64,000 bases of DNA from an uncultured Psychrobacter sp. Its GTDB lineage: Bacteria; Pseudomonadota; Gammaproteobacteria; Pseudomonadales; Moraxellaceae. Position numbers and translations under genes: made by a program. The notes below the pieces were generated by a model. The model searched no databases. It was given only the letters and a program-made list of their open reading frames with translations, and had not been told where the DNA came from. The DNA is taken from contig CANLDW010000006.1 of the NCBI GenBank assembly GCA_947489525.1, forward strand, positions 1 to 64,000. Direction: 5' to 3'. How positions within the stretch are numbered: position 1 is the stretch's first letter; each line of letters opens with the position of its first letter. Positions 21,572 to 30,370 of the stretch are shown piece by piece.

Positions 21572-21592
21572 AGGGTCAACGATGTTGGCCCT
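21572..21592 (+). terminator. Terminator-like hairpin between lipase and foldase
   Basis: AGGGTCAAC pairs with GTTGGCCCT (one G-U) around a three-base loop. The following T tract is weak, so it may only attenuate transcription into the foldase gene. Confidence 0.55.
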
Positions 21593-21636
21593 GCTTCTTT
21601 ATACCTTATCGACTTATTAATTAAGATACTTAGCTT

Positions 21637-22722
21637 ATGTCAAATAAACGCCCACTCCCTTTAGTTCCCATTATTATTATCATCGCTATTATTGCTGCCG
21701 TGATCGCTATTATTATGTGGTTTAAGCCTGCCCAAGAAATAGAAACTCGGTCAGCAGAAACGGCGTTAGATAACAGTACTGTCAATGCACAAAATTTATC
21801 AACGGATAATAGTGAGTCGCAAACAGCCACTACCGTAGCCAATACCAAATTTACAACAGGACTTGAGCGCTTGCCACGCTCACTGCAAGGTACGGATGTC
21901 GATGGTGAAATTATCATTGATGAAAACAAACAGTTGGTTGTCACCGAAGGACTGCGCCGTCTATTTGATTATTTCTTATCTGCGCTTGGCGAAGAGGATG
22001 AGGCGACTATCTACGCACGGGTTGAGAGCTATATCCGTAGTCATACCCCAGAGCCAGCAGCCAGTCAGGCAGTCGCTATATTCAATCAGTACGCCGCTTA
22101 CCTCAAAGCCATTCCTGCTATAGAGGATAGATATGGCAATCTGCAGCTACAAGCGACTAGAAGTGGCGAGCTGGATCTCAACGCTGTAACCCAGCAAAAG
22201 CAGGACGTGGCAAACTTGCGTCAGCAGTTCTTTGATCGTGAGACTATCGACGCTTTTTTTGGTTTAGAAGACGATTACGATGACTACAGTATGGAGATGG
22301 TGCGCATCAATCAAAACGAGCAGTTGACAGAGGCGCAAAAAGAGGCAGCACGGCAAGATTATATCAGCCGCTTACCTGAAGGCGCGACCAAGGACAATAT
22401 CGAGCAACAAGCCAATCTAGGCCGACTCATGGAGCGTACCGAGCAGATGAAAGCGCAAGGAGCATCGCCTGAAGCCTTGTATAACATGCGCCGCGAACTC
22501 GTTGGCGAGGCCGCAGCAGCGAGGCTTGCACAAGTAGACAGTCAAGACGCCAATTTTGATCAGCGTTTTAGGCAGTACCAAGCACAAAAGCAGCGTTTGC
22601 TTAGTCAAAAAACGGATCGCGCGCAAGCCAACGCTCAGATCAATCAGCTGGAACAACAGCTGTTTAGTGAGACTGAACGTAAGCGTTTAACAGGTTATGC
22701 TGCTATACAACAAAATCAATAG
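21637..22722 (+). CDS. Lipase-specific foldase (Lif, lipase chaperone)
   Basis: A 361-residue membrane-anchored periplasmic foldase that gives LipA-type lipases their active fold before type II secretion. The N-terminal anchor (about residues 8-29) is very isoleucine-rich. A variable linker follows, then the family signature RLFDYFLSALGE at residues 108-119, with R107, F110, D111 and Y112 matching the RxxFDY motif needed for activation. The rest is helical and Q/E/R-rich, as in Lif alpha-helical domains. It is placed directly after the two lipases, which fits the known lipA-lif gene order. Confidence 0.9.
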   Translation: MSNKRPLPLVPIIIIIAIIAAVIAIIMWFKPAQEIETRSAETALDNSTVNAQNLSTDNSESQTATTVANTKFTTGLERLPRSLQGTDVDGEIIIDENKQLVVTEGLRRLFDYFLSALGEEDEATIYARVESYIRSHTPEPAASQAVAIFNQYAAYLKAIPAIEDRYGNLQLQATRSGELDLNAVTQQKQDVANLRQQFFDRETIDAFFGLEDDYDDYSMEMVRINQNEQLTEAQKEAARQDYISRLPEGATKDNIEQQANLGRLMERTEQMKAQGASPEALYNMRRELVGEAAAARLAQVDSQDANFDQRFRQYQAQKQRLLSQKTDRAQANAQINQLEQQLFSETERKRLTGYAAIQQNQ

Positions 22723-22870
22723 CTACTAATCGTGAACAGACTTACTTAACATTAAGTAACTTATAGTAACGTAAATGACAGTTTTTATTGAATCATAAAT
22801 CAGTTACTGTAAGGAGTAGTAAACAACAAGCAGAAATACTAAATGTACTTTAACCTTTGTAGGAGCTTAC

Positions 22871-22993
22871 ATGAAAAGTTTAACTAAAGTTTTGATGACT
22901 GGTATGGTTATGATCAGTGTATTGGCAGGCTGCCAAACCCTAGAAAATAAACCACTAAATGAGCCTGATATCACAGGTACTGACGTTATCTAA
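22871..22993 (+). CDS. Forty-residue lipoprotein
   Basis: A very small gene. ATG 22871 has a strong AGGAG site (22860-22864). The 40 residues start MKSLTKVLMTG and end the signal with the lipobox LAGC at residues 19-22, leaving a mature lipoprotein of only 19 residues. A strong terminator follows within 45 bases, so it is a complete transcription unit. The signal is similar in style to the META lipoprotein downstream (both read GCQT after the lipobox). It could be an entericidin-like small lipoprotein, but I saw no further evidence for that. Confidence 0.75.
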   Translation: MKSLTKVLMTGMVMISVLAGCQTLENKPLNEPDITGTDVI

Positions 22994-23037
22994 GACTGTC
23001 ACGAGTGATGTCATTGATATAACTTTGTACCAATAAG

Positions 23038-23067
23038 ACACCTTACAACACAGTAAGGTGTTTTTTT
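23038..23067 (+). terminator. Rho-independent terminator of the small lipoprotein
   Basis: ACACCTTAC and GTAAGGTGT form a perfect nine-pair stem around a six-base loop, followed by seven T. Confidence 0.9.
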
Positions 23068-23354
23068 CTATTTGTTCAAGCGTAAATCAACGCATAACAT
23101 CTGTCATCTGTTACTGAGCAGCGTATAAAGGGTTAGCAGGTCACATCTCTACATACAAGAGTCTGTAGCAAAAGGGCTATACAGGACAACAAACCTAACC
23201 GTAAGCTTATACTTAACTCATCATGAAGACCTCCTCAAAAGCGTCCATACTTAATGTTTGTGCCAAATAGCTATAACAACAAGCATTAAGAACAAGTCTA
23301 AAAAAAGAAATTCAAAATATAATAGTAATTAACAATACCTAACTTGGAGAGAAC
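23068..23354. other. Intergenic region before the META lipoprotein
   Basis: AT-rich, with no gene or structured element recognised beyond the flanking terminator. Confidence 0.4.
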
Positions 23355-23840
23355 ATGAAAACGCTAACCCCTGCACTGATAACAGGTATCCTAATGGTAG
23401 GTACGCTGACAGGCTGCCAAACGACACCAAGCGTAAACGCGCCAATGGCACAGCCTATCACTAACAATATCTTGCAAGCCTATAACTGGCAACTCGTTGA
23501 TGCCAAACGCAGTAATGGCCAACGTATTAGTCAGCTGTTCTTTAACCCTGCAAAGCCACTAACGCTGAATTTTTATAAAGCGCGCGGTGCCGATCGCGTC
23601 ACCTTTGTTAACACTTGCAACAACATCAGTGCAGAGTACGATATTGTTAACGGCGATGTTGCGCTAAATAATGTTATGAGCACCTTAATGGCGTGTCCTG
23701 AGCCGCAAGCAAGCTTCGATACTGCAACGATGGCTCTCGTACAAGGTACGTACAGCTTAGGAAAAAATGCGAATAACATACCTGTGCTAACGATACGTAC
23801 CAACGATCAAGTCGCTAACTTCCGAGGCGTCGCTAAATAA
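23355..23840 (+). CDS. META-domain lipoprotein (HslJ-like)
   Basis: A 161-residue lipoprotein. The signal ends in the lipobox LTGC (C at residue 21). The rest reads as a META domain, the fold of the heat-inducible HslJ: WQLVDA at the start, then FVNTCNNISAEYDI, then a late STLMACPEP. The two cysteines of the META part match the usual spacing. The ATG follows TTGGAGAG. Its function is not known. A terminator follows. Confidence 0.85.
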   Translation: MKTLTPALITGILMVGTLTGCQTTPSVNAPMAQPITNNILQAYNWQLVDAKRSNGQRISQLFFNPAKPLTLNFYKARGADRVTFVNTCNNISAEYDIVNGDVALNNVMSTLMACPEPQASFDTATMALVQGTYSLGKNANNIPVLTIRTNDQVANFRGVAK

Positions 23841-23878
23841 GAATAAGCTATCCGTTCAGTTAATTGTTTGATCATCAA

Positions 23879-23910
23879 CTACCTCACGCTAACGTGGGGT
23901 ATTTTTTTGT
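23879..23910 (+). terminator. Rho-independent terminator
   Basis: ACCTCACG and CGTGGGGT pair (one G-U) around CTAA, followed by a run of T. It ends the META lipoprotein transcript. Confidence 0.85.
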
Positions 23911-24016
23911 CTGAAGTTTTAGCTTATATTGCGTTACACTAGCGTAACCTAAGCTTGCATTATACGGTTTATCTGCCAGCCGCAGTTTAGCCTATATAGT
24001 ACATTGAGACTCCCTT

Positions 24017-24997
24017 ATGATTAACACTGTGATCAATACCATGATTAACACTCCTGCCAGTCAAGGTATAGCACCGACGCTCGCGCTGTTACTGTTAGCG
24101 GGTTGCCAGAGCTTGCCTAGTAGCACACCTAACACTGCTAAAACAATTCATCCAATGACGGCTAATATGCCAAAGAGTGATCGCCAAGGGCGCATTGCTT
24201 ATGTCGAGGAGCAGGGCAGCGGCGCATCTAAAGTATCGACGCTATATACCATCAGCCCCGATGGAAGCGATCGGCAGCGCATCGATCAGCTAAGTGGCTA
24301 TATCTACTCACCGGCGTGGTCAGCTGACGGCACTAAGCTTGCTTATAGCAAACAAGCCATACAACAAAACCCAAAGATATATCTCTATGATCGCACTGAC
24401 AACAAGATTCGTCTGATCGTTGACAGCGCGGGCAGCAACTTGTCGGCCTCGTTCGCCCCTGATGGACAACAGCTCCTGTATAGCTCGACTATAGGCGGCA
24501 ATGCCGACATCTACTTGCGCGATCTGCGTACGGGTACGACGACTCAGCTCACCACGCTACCGAGCACCGAGGTGCAACCCAGCTACGCCGCTGATGGACG
24601 TAGCTTTGTGTATACCAGTGATAAAGTCCGCGCTGGACGTCCACGCCTTTATCGTTATAACTTTGCCATTCGGCAAACACAGCCGATCGCAACCACAGGT
24701 TATGCTGCCAGTGCTCAGCTCAGTACCGACGGTCAGCGCTTAGCCTATCTAAATGGTGAGGAGGCTGCCATCATGTCCCTTGCGACAGGTCAAGTCGTGA
24801 ATTTAGCGAATACCGGTCTCGATGAACCCGCGCGCTTGTCTCCATCGGGGCAGTACGTTATCTATCCAACGCGCACCTCGCAAGTTGAGGGTCAAAGCGG
24901 GGGCAGCTTAGTCATCCGTCCACTGGCAGGCGGCAATAGCTATGCGATCAATAGCCAGACAGGTGGCGTTTTACGCACGCCAGTATGGGGACGCTAA
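24017..24997 (+). CDS. TolB-like beta-propeller lipoprotein (PD40 repeats)
   Basis: A 326-residue lipoprotein. The lipobox LLAGC lies near residue 29. At least five PD40/TolB-type blades follow, with the characteristic SADG, APDG, AADG, STDG and SPSG turns spaced about 42 residues apart, each continuing into LAY, LLY, FVY, LAY or VIY. Beta-propellers of this kind act as binding platforms in the periplasm, but it is not tolB itself because no tol-pal genes are nearby. The first ATG was chosen; no strong ribosome site was seen. The methyltransferase gene starts 39 bases after its stop. Confidence 0.85.
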   Translation: MINTVINTMINTPASQGIAPTLALLLLAGCQSLPSSTPNTAKTIHPMTANMPKSDRQGRIAYVEEQGSGASKVSTLYTISPDGSDRQRIDQLSGYIYSPAWSADGTKLAYSKQAIQQNPKIYLYDRTDNKIRLIVDSAGSNLSASFAPDGQQLLYSSTIGGNADIYLRDLRTGTTTQLTTLPSTEVQPSYAADGRSFVYTSDKVRAGRPRLYRYNFAIRQTQPIATTGYAASAQLSTDGQRLAYLNGEEAAIMSLATGQVVNLANTGLDEPARLSPSGQYVIYPTRTSQVEGQSGGSLVIRPLAGGNSYAINSQTGGVLRTPVWGR

Positions 24998-25036
24998 ACC
25001 AGTAAAACCTAAGCCATACTCACTACGGAGATGACC

Positions 25037-25702
25037 ATGCTCACGACACCGGCACAGACGCTACGCTGTCTCAAAACTACCTATGACGCCAAGGTGCTAC
25101 CTGTCCTAATCGACAAAGCCTGCGCGCTGGCAAGCATTAATGAGCAACGGGCGCAAATCGTACCAAAAGCACACGGCGTTGTGCTGGAGGTCGGCGTAGG
25201 CAGCGGACTCAATGCAAGGTACTACGATTCACAGCGTGTTGAACGCGTGATCGGCGTTGACCCGTACTTGCAGCCAAAAGCAAAGCAGCGTTTCGCTCGC
25301 GCCGGCATCGACTTTGTCTCACAGCCGTTGTCCGCTGAGACACTAGATCTTACTGATCATAGCGTTGATAGTGTCGTCATGACCTTTACGCTGTGCTCTA
25401 TCCCCAATCCAACCCAAGCGCTACGCGAGATGAGACGCGTGCTAAAGCCGACTGGCACGCTATATTATGCTGAGCACGGCCTAGCGCCGCAGCCCAAAAT
25501 CATTCGCAAGCTACAACACGTTGTCACACCAGTATGGAAGCCTGTAGCAGGCGGCTGTCATTTGGATAGAGATATTGAGCAGTTGATAGCGCAGGCGGGG
25601 TTCACGGTATCAGGTCAGCAAGGCTTTACCGATAGCGTCACTATTGTGGGTTATCACTACTGGGGCGAGGCGACGCTCAGGCATCACAGCGATGCAAAGT
25701 AG
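25037..25702 (+). CDS. Class I SAM-dependent methyltransferase
   Basis: A methyltransferase of 221 residues. SAM-binding motif I is VLEVGVGSGLNA, followed by GVDPYL and, in motif IV, VMTFTLCSIPNP. The RRVLKPTGTLYYAEHG segment is typical of UbiE/Methyltransf_11 enzymes, and the protein resembles small lipid or thiol methyltransferases. The substrate cannot be told. An ATG at 25031 directly touches the CGGAG site, so I prefer the ATG at 25037, which is at normal spacing. Confidence 0.85.
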   Translation: MLTTPAQTLRCLKTTYDAKVLPVLIDKACALASINEQRAQIVPKAHGVVLEVGVGSGLNARYYDSQRVERVIGVDPYLQPKAKQRFARAGIDFVSQPLSAETLDLTDHSVDSVVMTFTLCSIPNPTQALREMRRVLKPTGTLYYAEHGLAPQPKIIRKLQHVVTPVWKPVAGGCHLDRDIEQLIAQAGFTVSGQQGFTDSVTIVGYHYWGEATLRHHSDAK

Positions 25703-25782
25703 ACCTCGTTTAAGAGTACAACCCAAATAGGTCGCTGTAGGCTGGCGCTTTTAGCCTAGCTTTATACGAGATAAGGATAATC

Positions 25783-25923
25783 ATGGCACATAAAAAACAA
25801 AACCTACCCCAGAAAATATGCCCTGTCTGCCAGCAACCTTTTACATGGCGCAAAAAGTGGGAAAAGGATTGGGACAATGTGGTTTATTGTTCTGAGCGCT
25901 GTCGGCGGACGAAGGGTAAGTAG
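25783..25923 (+). CDS. DUF2256 zinc-ribbon protein
   Basis: A tiny gene of 46 codons plus stop. It contains CPVC, then FTWRKKW, then YCSERC followed by basic residues. The CxxC and CxxxC pairs and the RKKW core are those of DUF2256 proteins, small predicted zinc-binding proteins often found beside cryptochrome or DNA-photolyase genes. No photolyase is seen here. The ATG has an AAGGATAA ribosome site. Confidence 0.88.
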   Translation: MAHKKQNLPQKICPVCQQPFTWRKKWEKDWDNVVYCSERCRRTKGK

Positions 25924-25979
25924 GGTGGCGTTAGACTTGTCAAATTCTCGTAGAGAATGCAGACAAGGCGTAACCCACC
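25924..25979. repeat. Palindromic element of the GGTGGGTTA...TAACCCACC kind
   Basis: Outer arms GGTGG/CCACC, middle arms CTTGTC/GACAAG and a perfect inner hairpin ATTCTC-gta-GAGAAT. This resembles the short GGTG-GTTA...TAAC-CACC palindromes scattered in many bacterial genomes. It may also serve as a terminator for the DUF2256 gene, whose stop it directly follows. Confidence 0.6.
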
Positions 25980-26053
25980 ATTTTAAATCATGCTAAATCT
26001 AAATGGTAAGTGACCAACTCTACGCGACCTAAGCAAAATCAAGAAAAAAGAAA

Positions 26054-26101
26054 ACCGCCACATTTCTGATTGAGACATGCTCAAAAAGTAGAGGAGGCGG
26101 T
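26054..26101. repeat. Nested hairpin
   Basis: ACCGCC (26054-26059) pairs with GGCGGT (26096-26101). Inside, TTGAG (26070-26074) pairs with CTCAA (26080-26084). Confidence 0.5.
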
Positions 26102-26146
26102 GCTGTTGGAATGGTTATAGCTTATTTAGAACTAAAAAAATAGTAA

Positions 26147-26296
26147 GCAGCCAATCCTGCTTTTCGCTCATATCTTGGTCGCCCACTAGAGCGGTGACTA
26201 ATAGCCAGTAGCGTTCCTGTTGCCTCGATACCGCTCCTAGCTAAGTCACCGCAATCTAGTGGTCAACCAAGGATAACCGCTACAATCAGGGCTAAA
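26147..26296 (+). repeat. Palindromic dispersed repeat, copy 1
   Basis: About 150 bases. The 80-base core 26183-26262 folds as a long hairpin: CCACTAGA pairs with TCTAGTGG and CGGTGACT with AGTCACCG. The loop, read on the minus strand, contains CGAGGCAACAGGAAC. It aligns end to end with the reverse complement of copy 3 (30657-30804), including flanks AATCCTGCT and ATCAGGGCTAAA. It ends about 40 bases after the stop of the large gene, in inverse orientation to copies 2 and 3. Confidence 0.85.
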
Positions 26297-26334
26297 CCAC
26301 ACCTTCAAGATTAGGTTCAAGATTATAATATAAA

Positions 26335-29300
26335 TTAAGTTTTACTAACCCACTTTTCTCTATTGTCACATAACCAAGTATCTAATTTATCTACCTGAAT
26401 AAATTGTACATCTGTAGCATAAGGCAGTCTTCTGTGAATGCCATAAATTTCTCTAGTAACATATAGCATAACGATATTCGGTAAATTATCTAATTGATTT
26501 GGATAGCTTAATAACTTACAAATCCTACTATGGTTTTCTTTAAGAAAACTATATCTCTTTATTATTTTAGGTATATGAGCTTTTTTGCTATCTCCGAATA
26601 TTCTTTCTCTAAGTCGTCGCATGTCTTGTATACAAAAAGGTGTTTGATTATATTTGCACTCAACCATAATCCAAGTATTAGAGCAAGGGATATAAGTTAG
26701 AACATCATAGTCACCAACATCATCAAAACCCTCTTTCTTAAACTTTCTTTTAAAATCGATACCACGATGGCAAAATCTAGAATCAAAGTGACGATTAAAG
26801 ATATCAAACGTTGTATGTTCAAGTTGCTTTTCTATACTGACCTTCAGATTATCTATTACACTATTTACCGACCTCCAAGGGAAGTTAACTGGAAGAACAC
26901 CTTCAGCGACTCTACTAAGCCATATATTCCTTGTACGATAAACACAACCTGCACTCCATAAGACATTGTCGTCATCTATGTTTATAAGAGGTTTGATATT
27001 TAAACGTTGGTCTCTTTTATTATATTCTAATATAGGCACATCAAATTCATCTATTTCAGAATCAAGCTTTTTTAAAACTCTTTTAGAATCTAAGATTAGA
27101 AAATCTAATGATTTCAATATTTCATCTAGCGATAGATTATCTATATTCTGATTCTCGTAATTGAGTTTGAGACAAGTATCAGCTATATGTTGCAATGATG
27201 TAAAGTAATGATTTGATAACTCAATCTTCGTTATATCAGCCCAACTTTGCAGAACATCTAATACTATGATAAGAGTCGTAAAGGAAAAGCCTACATCATC
27301 TTTAAAAGCTAAATTAATTGTATCAAGTAAATCCTCATTAACTACTCCTATTACCTTATCATCCTCATTAACACCAATACCTAAATTACTACCTGCCTGT
27401 TCTAAACCGAATTTATGGTCAGATTCTTTAGACTCATCAGAGAAGAATACTTCTGGTATATATTCATTGTCTATTTCAATGCCACCAACATCAATACCAT
27501 GATGAAGAACTTCACTAGCAGAATACAACACCATTAACCAATCAACATAGGCAATTATTAACAGCATATCTTGATGCAAAGGTTCTTTACTACCACTGAC
27601 TTTGTTTGCAACTAATCTTTCGATGAGGTATCTAAAGTTATTGCTATTTTTAGCAAAGTTCTGTTGCAACTCGTATGTAGACTCTTCCCTATCAAAAGCA
27701 ACTTCATGTTCTAAACTTTGAATTGCACGATAACTGTTATTGTACTTATAATAAATATAGGCATCATAATTACTCAATACTTTAATTATTAACTGGTTTT
27801 TATCAAAAACTGTTATTAACTCTTGTAATCTACAGAGATATTTTGATGCAATATCATTTATAACTTGTTTAGCCAAAGCAAGTTCATAACATTTTTTTTC
27901 ATACCCTGCATCTTTGATTATTTTAGCTAATTCCTTTCTAGCAGTTATATAATGCTCAGGTTTAGGTAAACTATGGAAGCTCTCTAATGAATCAAACTCT
28001 CTTCTTTCGGAGCCAATAGATACTCTAGTCCTATTTTTATAAGTCCTTTTTAAAATGTTAGTAGTAGACTCTGGAATATGAGCATTATTAACTTCATAAA
28101 TAATTTCTAATATCGTTTTAGTTAGTAATCCTTGAAATTCACTGTCAATAGAGTTTTCTACTTCATTTTTCATAGCTAGAATATTAATAGAAAGGCTAAC
28201 GGTTAAATTATCTTCACCACTATTTCCATTTTGAAGAACTTTCCAAGATAAATTATCGAAGAATTTTATATCGATAGATTGGACTTCGCCCTTATCATTG
28301 ATTAAATATTTTTTATTTAATACGCATTCGAAGATTATTTTTTGATACTGCTGAACAATGCTAAGTTGCGAAACAATATCTCGTCTCTGTGATAGCGCGT
28401 CAGTCGCGCTTTCTGCAAAAAAGTTGAGCATTCTACCGTTTACTTGAGGTAGACCTATAAACTCTTCCACATGCACTATAAAATGTATATTAGTTTTCTC
28501 AATTTCAGTTGACCAAGCATATTTAGTCCTATCACTAGCACCTAAAAACTGAATATCATCATATGAACTCTTAGGTATCCATTTAGTCGTTTTGTCAGGT
28601 AAATTAACAATTAACTCTTTCCAGTAATCGGATTGATATTTATACCGCCAGTTAGAGCCTGTATGTGGGTCTAGTGCGATAACATCATATTTAGTAGCAC
28701 CTTTTTCCAAAATTCCATATGAATCCTTAAAGGAACCAAATTTATCTGCTAGTGAGCTCATTGGAGAAAACATACTCTTCTTATGCTTTTCTACAAAATT
28801 CAAGAAATCTACAAATTCATCAATAGTTTCAATACTATCAAATATTGAGATAAATTCAGATAATGGAAAAACTTGGCCTAACTCTGTTGTTGGAAGCATA
28901 CCCGTTGCCGTGGTGACACGACCTGTCAGATATAGAACTTCTATTTTTTCTCTAGGTACTATTTCCTCGCCTTTATTTCTAATATTGAATGCGTAAGGTG
29001 CATCTATAAACTTGAAACCCCAGTAATTACTTCGAATAGCTTTTATCAAGTTTGTTTCAAAAACCTTTGCTGTATCTTCGTCACTATCGAGTATGATTAC
29101 AAAGTAAAACTTATTTTGGGCATAAAAAACAGCAGTTACAACTGTCGAATATAGCTGGCTAGCATCAAATAATTGTAATGGTTGTTCAGCACTCGTATTG
29201 ATTCTACGATTAACAAAATCTAATAAACGAAATGAAACGTCTTTTGTATCTACAGACTCTTCAGCGAATTTATCTATAACTACAGACAGACAATTACGGA

Positions 29301-30141
29301 TTGAAAAAGGGTAGTATTTTTCTGATATCTGAACAAATATGTTTTGGTTTACTTGTGACTGCATGAATGAATTGCTAAATTCATTGATACTCGAATAATC
29401 TTTTTCGTTGCCTAGTGCTGTAATTAGTATAGTAGGTACATCTTGAATATATTCATCTAACGACTCTAATACTTTCTTGCATTCACTCCAAAATTGTATA
29501 CTTGGAATCTCCCAATAACCGCTATTTATAGACTCAGGTACGTCAATAGTATTTTCTAATTGGTTGATGATATGGTCTTGAAGGCGTAGAGCACATTGTA
29601 CAGATTCTATATGTTTGGATTTATTACCATGAACAATTAAAGAAGCCTGTAAAAAATCAGGTACTCTTTCAATAACCCCACCATAGAAAATACGGTAAAT
29701 TTCATTATTTAATTCGAACTTGATTTCGCCCCAATCTACTTCTGGCACATAGTCTTCCATCATAGGAAAGGCTGGAAACATATCTATCAATTGCTTAGTG
29801 AGATTCTCGAATTCTTTATACGTACTGAGAGTTTTCTTACTCTTGAACTTTCTTTCAGGGATACTTAAAAAGGTATTTACTAGAATGGACTGCTTAATTG
29901 TAGAAGATATATTAGGAAGCCATAGCTCTATGATATTTATTGCTATAATGAGGTCTTTAGGATTGTAATGTTTGAGCAATGAAATAAGATGTGTCTTGAG
30001 TGCTAAAAAATCATTCTGCGGTTCAACTTTCGGTACGCCTTTAAACTGATTGTTAATATTTTGAGCTAAACCACTATCAACTATCTTTAATGGTTTGTTC
30101 ATACCCAACAAATCATACAGCGTTATATGCTTCTTCTTCAT
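26335..30141 (-). CDS. Large unknown protein with C-terminal PD-(D/E)XK nuclease motif
   Basis: A 1268-residue protein I do not recognise. It is markedly AT-rich compared with its neighbours and uses AT-ending codons, suggesting recent transfer. Near the C-terminus, D1146 in VGDYDVLTY and E1161-C-K1163 in VECKYN are separated by 14 residues. This is the D-xn-ExK pattern of restriction-endonuclease-fold nucleases, with hydrophobic strands on both sides. No Walker A or helicase motif is visible in the first 1100 residues, which are helical and mixed with many charged residues. No signal peptide or membrane helix was seen. Inverted palindromic repeats flank it. A role in phage defence is an inference from its size, composition, nuclease motif and setting. 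Confidence 0.85.
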   Translation of the reverse strand: MKKKHITLYDLLGMNKPLKIVDSGLAQNINNQFKGVPKVEPQNDFLALKTHLISLLKHYNPKDLIIAINIIELWLPNISSTIKQSILVNTFLSIPERKFKSKKTLSTYKEFENLTKQLIDMFPAFPMMEDYVPEVDWGEIKFELNNEIYRIFYGGVIERVPDFLQASLIVHGNKSKHIESVQCALRLQDHIINQLENTIDVPESINSGYWEIPSIQFWSECKKVLESLDEYIQDVPTILITALGNEKDYSSINEFSNSFMQSQVNQNIFVQISEKYYPFSIRNCLSVVIDKFAEESVDTKDVSFRLLDFVNRRINTSAEQPLQLFDASQLYSTVVTAVFYAQNKFYFVIILDSDEDTAKVFETNLIKAIRSNYWGFKFIDAPYAFNIRNKGEEIVPREKIEVLYLTGRVTTATGMLPTTELGQVFPLSEFISIFDSIETIDEFVDFLNFVEKHKKSMFSPMSSLADKFGSFKDSYGILEKGATKYDVIALDPHTGSNWRYKYQSDYWKELIVNLPDKTTKWIPKSSYDDIQFLGASDRTKYAWSTEIEKTNIHFIVHVEEFIGLPQVNGRMLNFFAESATDALSQRRDIVSQLSIVQQYQKIIFECVLNKKYLINDKGEVQSIDIKFFDNLSWKVLQNGNSGEDNLTVSLSINILAMKNEVENSIDSEFQGLLTKTILEIIYEVNNAHIPESTTNILKRTYKNRTRVSIGSERREFDSLESFHSLPKPEHYITARKELAKIIKDAGYEKKCYELALAKQVINDIASKYLCRLQELITVFDKNQLIIKVLSNYDAYIYYKYNNSYRAIQSLEHEVAFDREESTYELQQNFAKNSNNFRYLIERLVANKVSGSKEPLHQDMLLIIAYVDWLMVLYSASEVLHHGIDVGGIEIDNEYIPEVFFSDESKESDHKFGLEQAGSNLGIGVNEDDKVIGVVNEDLLDTINLAFKDDVGFSFTTLIIVLDVLQSWADITKIELSNHYFTSLQHIADTCLKLNYENQNIDNLSLDEILKSLDFLILDSKRVLKKLDSEIDEFDVPILEYNKRDQRLNIKPLINIDDDNVLWSAGCVYRTRNIWLSRVAEGVLPVNFPWRSVNSVIDNLKVSIEKQLEHTTFDIFNRHFDSRFCHRGIDFKRKFKKEGFDDVGDYDVLTYIPCSNTWIMVECKYNQTPFCIQDMRRLRERIFGDSKKAHIPKIIKRYSFLKENHSRICKLLSYPNQLDNLPNIVMLYVTREIYGIHRRLPYATDVQFIQVDKLDTWLCDNREKWVSKT

Positions 30142-30283
30142 TTTTACTCCAAAACTTCATCTACCATATATTTAATCTAATTCAATATCTTCTATTTAAG
30201 AATATTTTTTAATAGTTACTATTGTCAGACATTAGAAATATGATGATCTTAAAAAAACTGTAGCCATTAGAGCGGTTCAACTG

Positions 30284-30370
30284 TGATTGTAGTTGATATA
30301 CTTGTTTGACCACTGGATTTCGGTGACTCAGTTAGAAGTGTTTACGAGGTAACAGGAACGCTATTCGCTA
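30284..30370 (-). repeat. Palindromic dispersed repeat, copy 2 (half element)
   Basis: Aligns with the left half and loop of copy 3: TATACTTGT, GACCACTGG, CGGTGACT and the loop ACGAGGTAACAGGAAC. The right arm, which would contain AGTCACCG, is missing, and coding sequence of the antitoxin-like gene lies there instead. The last codons and stop of that gene (SVPVTS) are encoded in the repeat loop. Confidence 0.75.

Larger units (their letters stand above)
25924..26334. other. Intergenic region rich in hairpins
   Basis: No gene, but three separate palindromic structures lie in 411 bases: 25924-25979, 26054-26101 and 26147-26296. It is the left edge of the accessory patch containing the large nuclease-motif gene. 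Confidence 0.6.

Noticed and set aside
21630..21944. 104-codon frame antisense to the lipase foldase
   Set aside because: Shadow of a low-complexity isoleucine-rich anchor.
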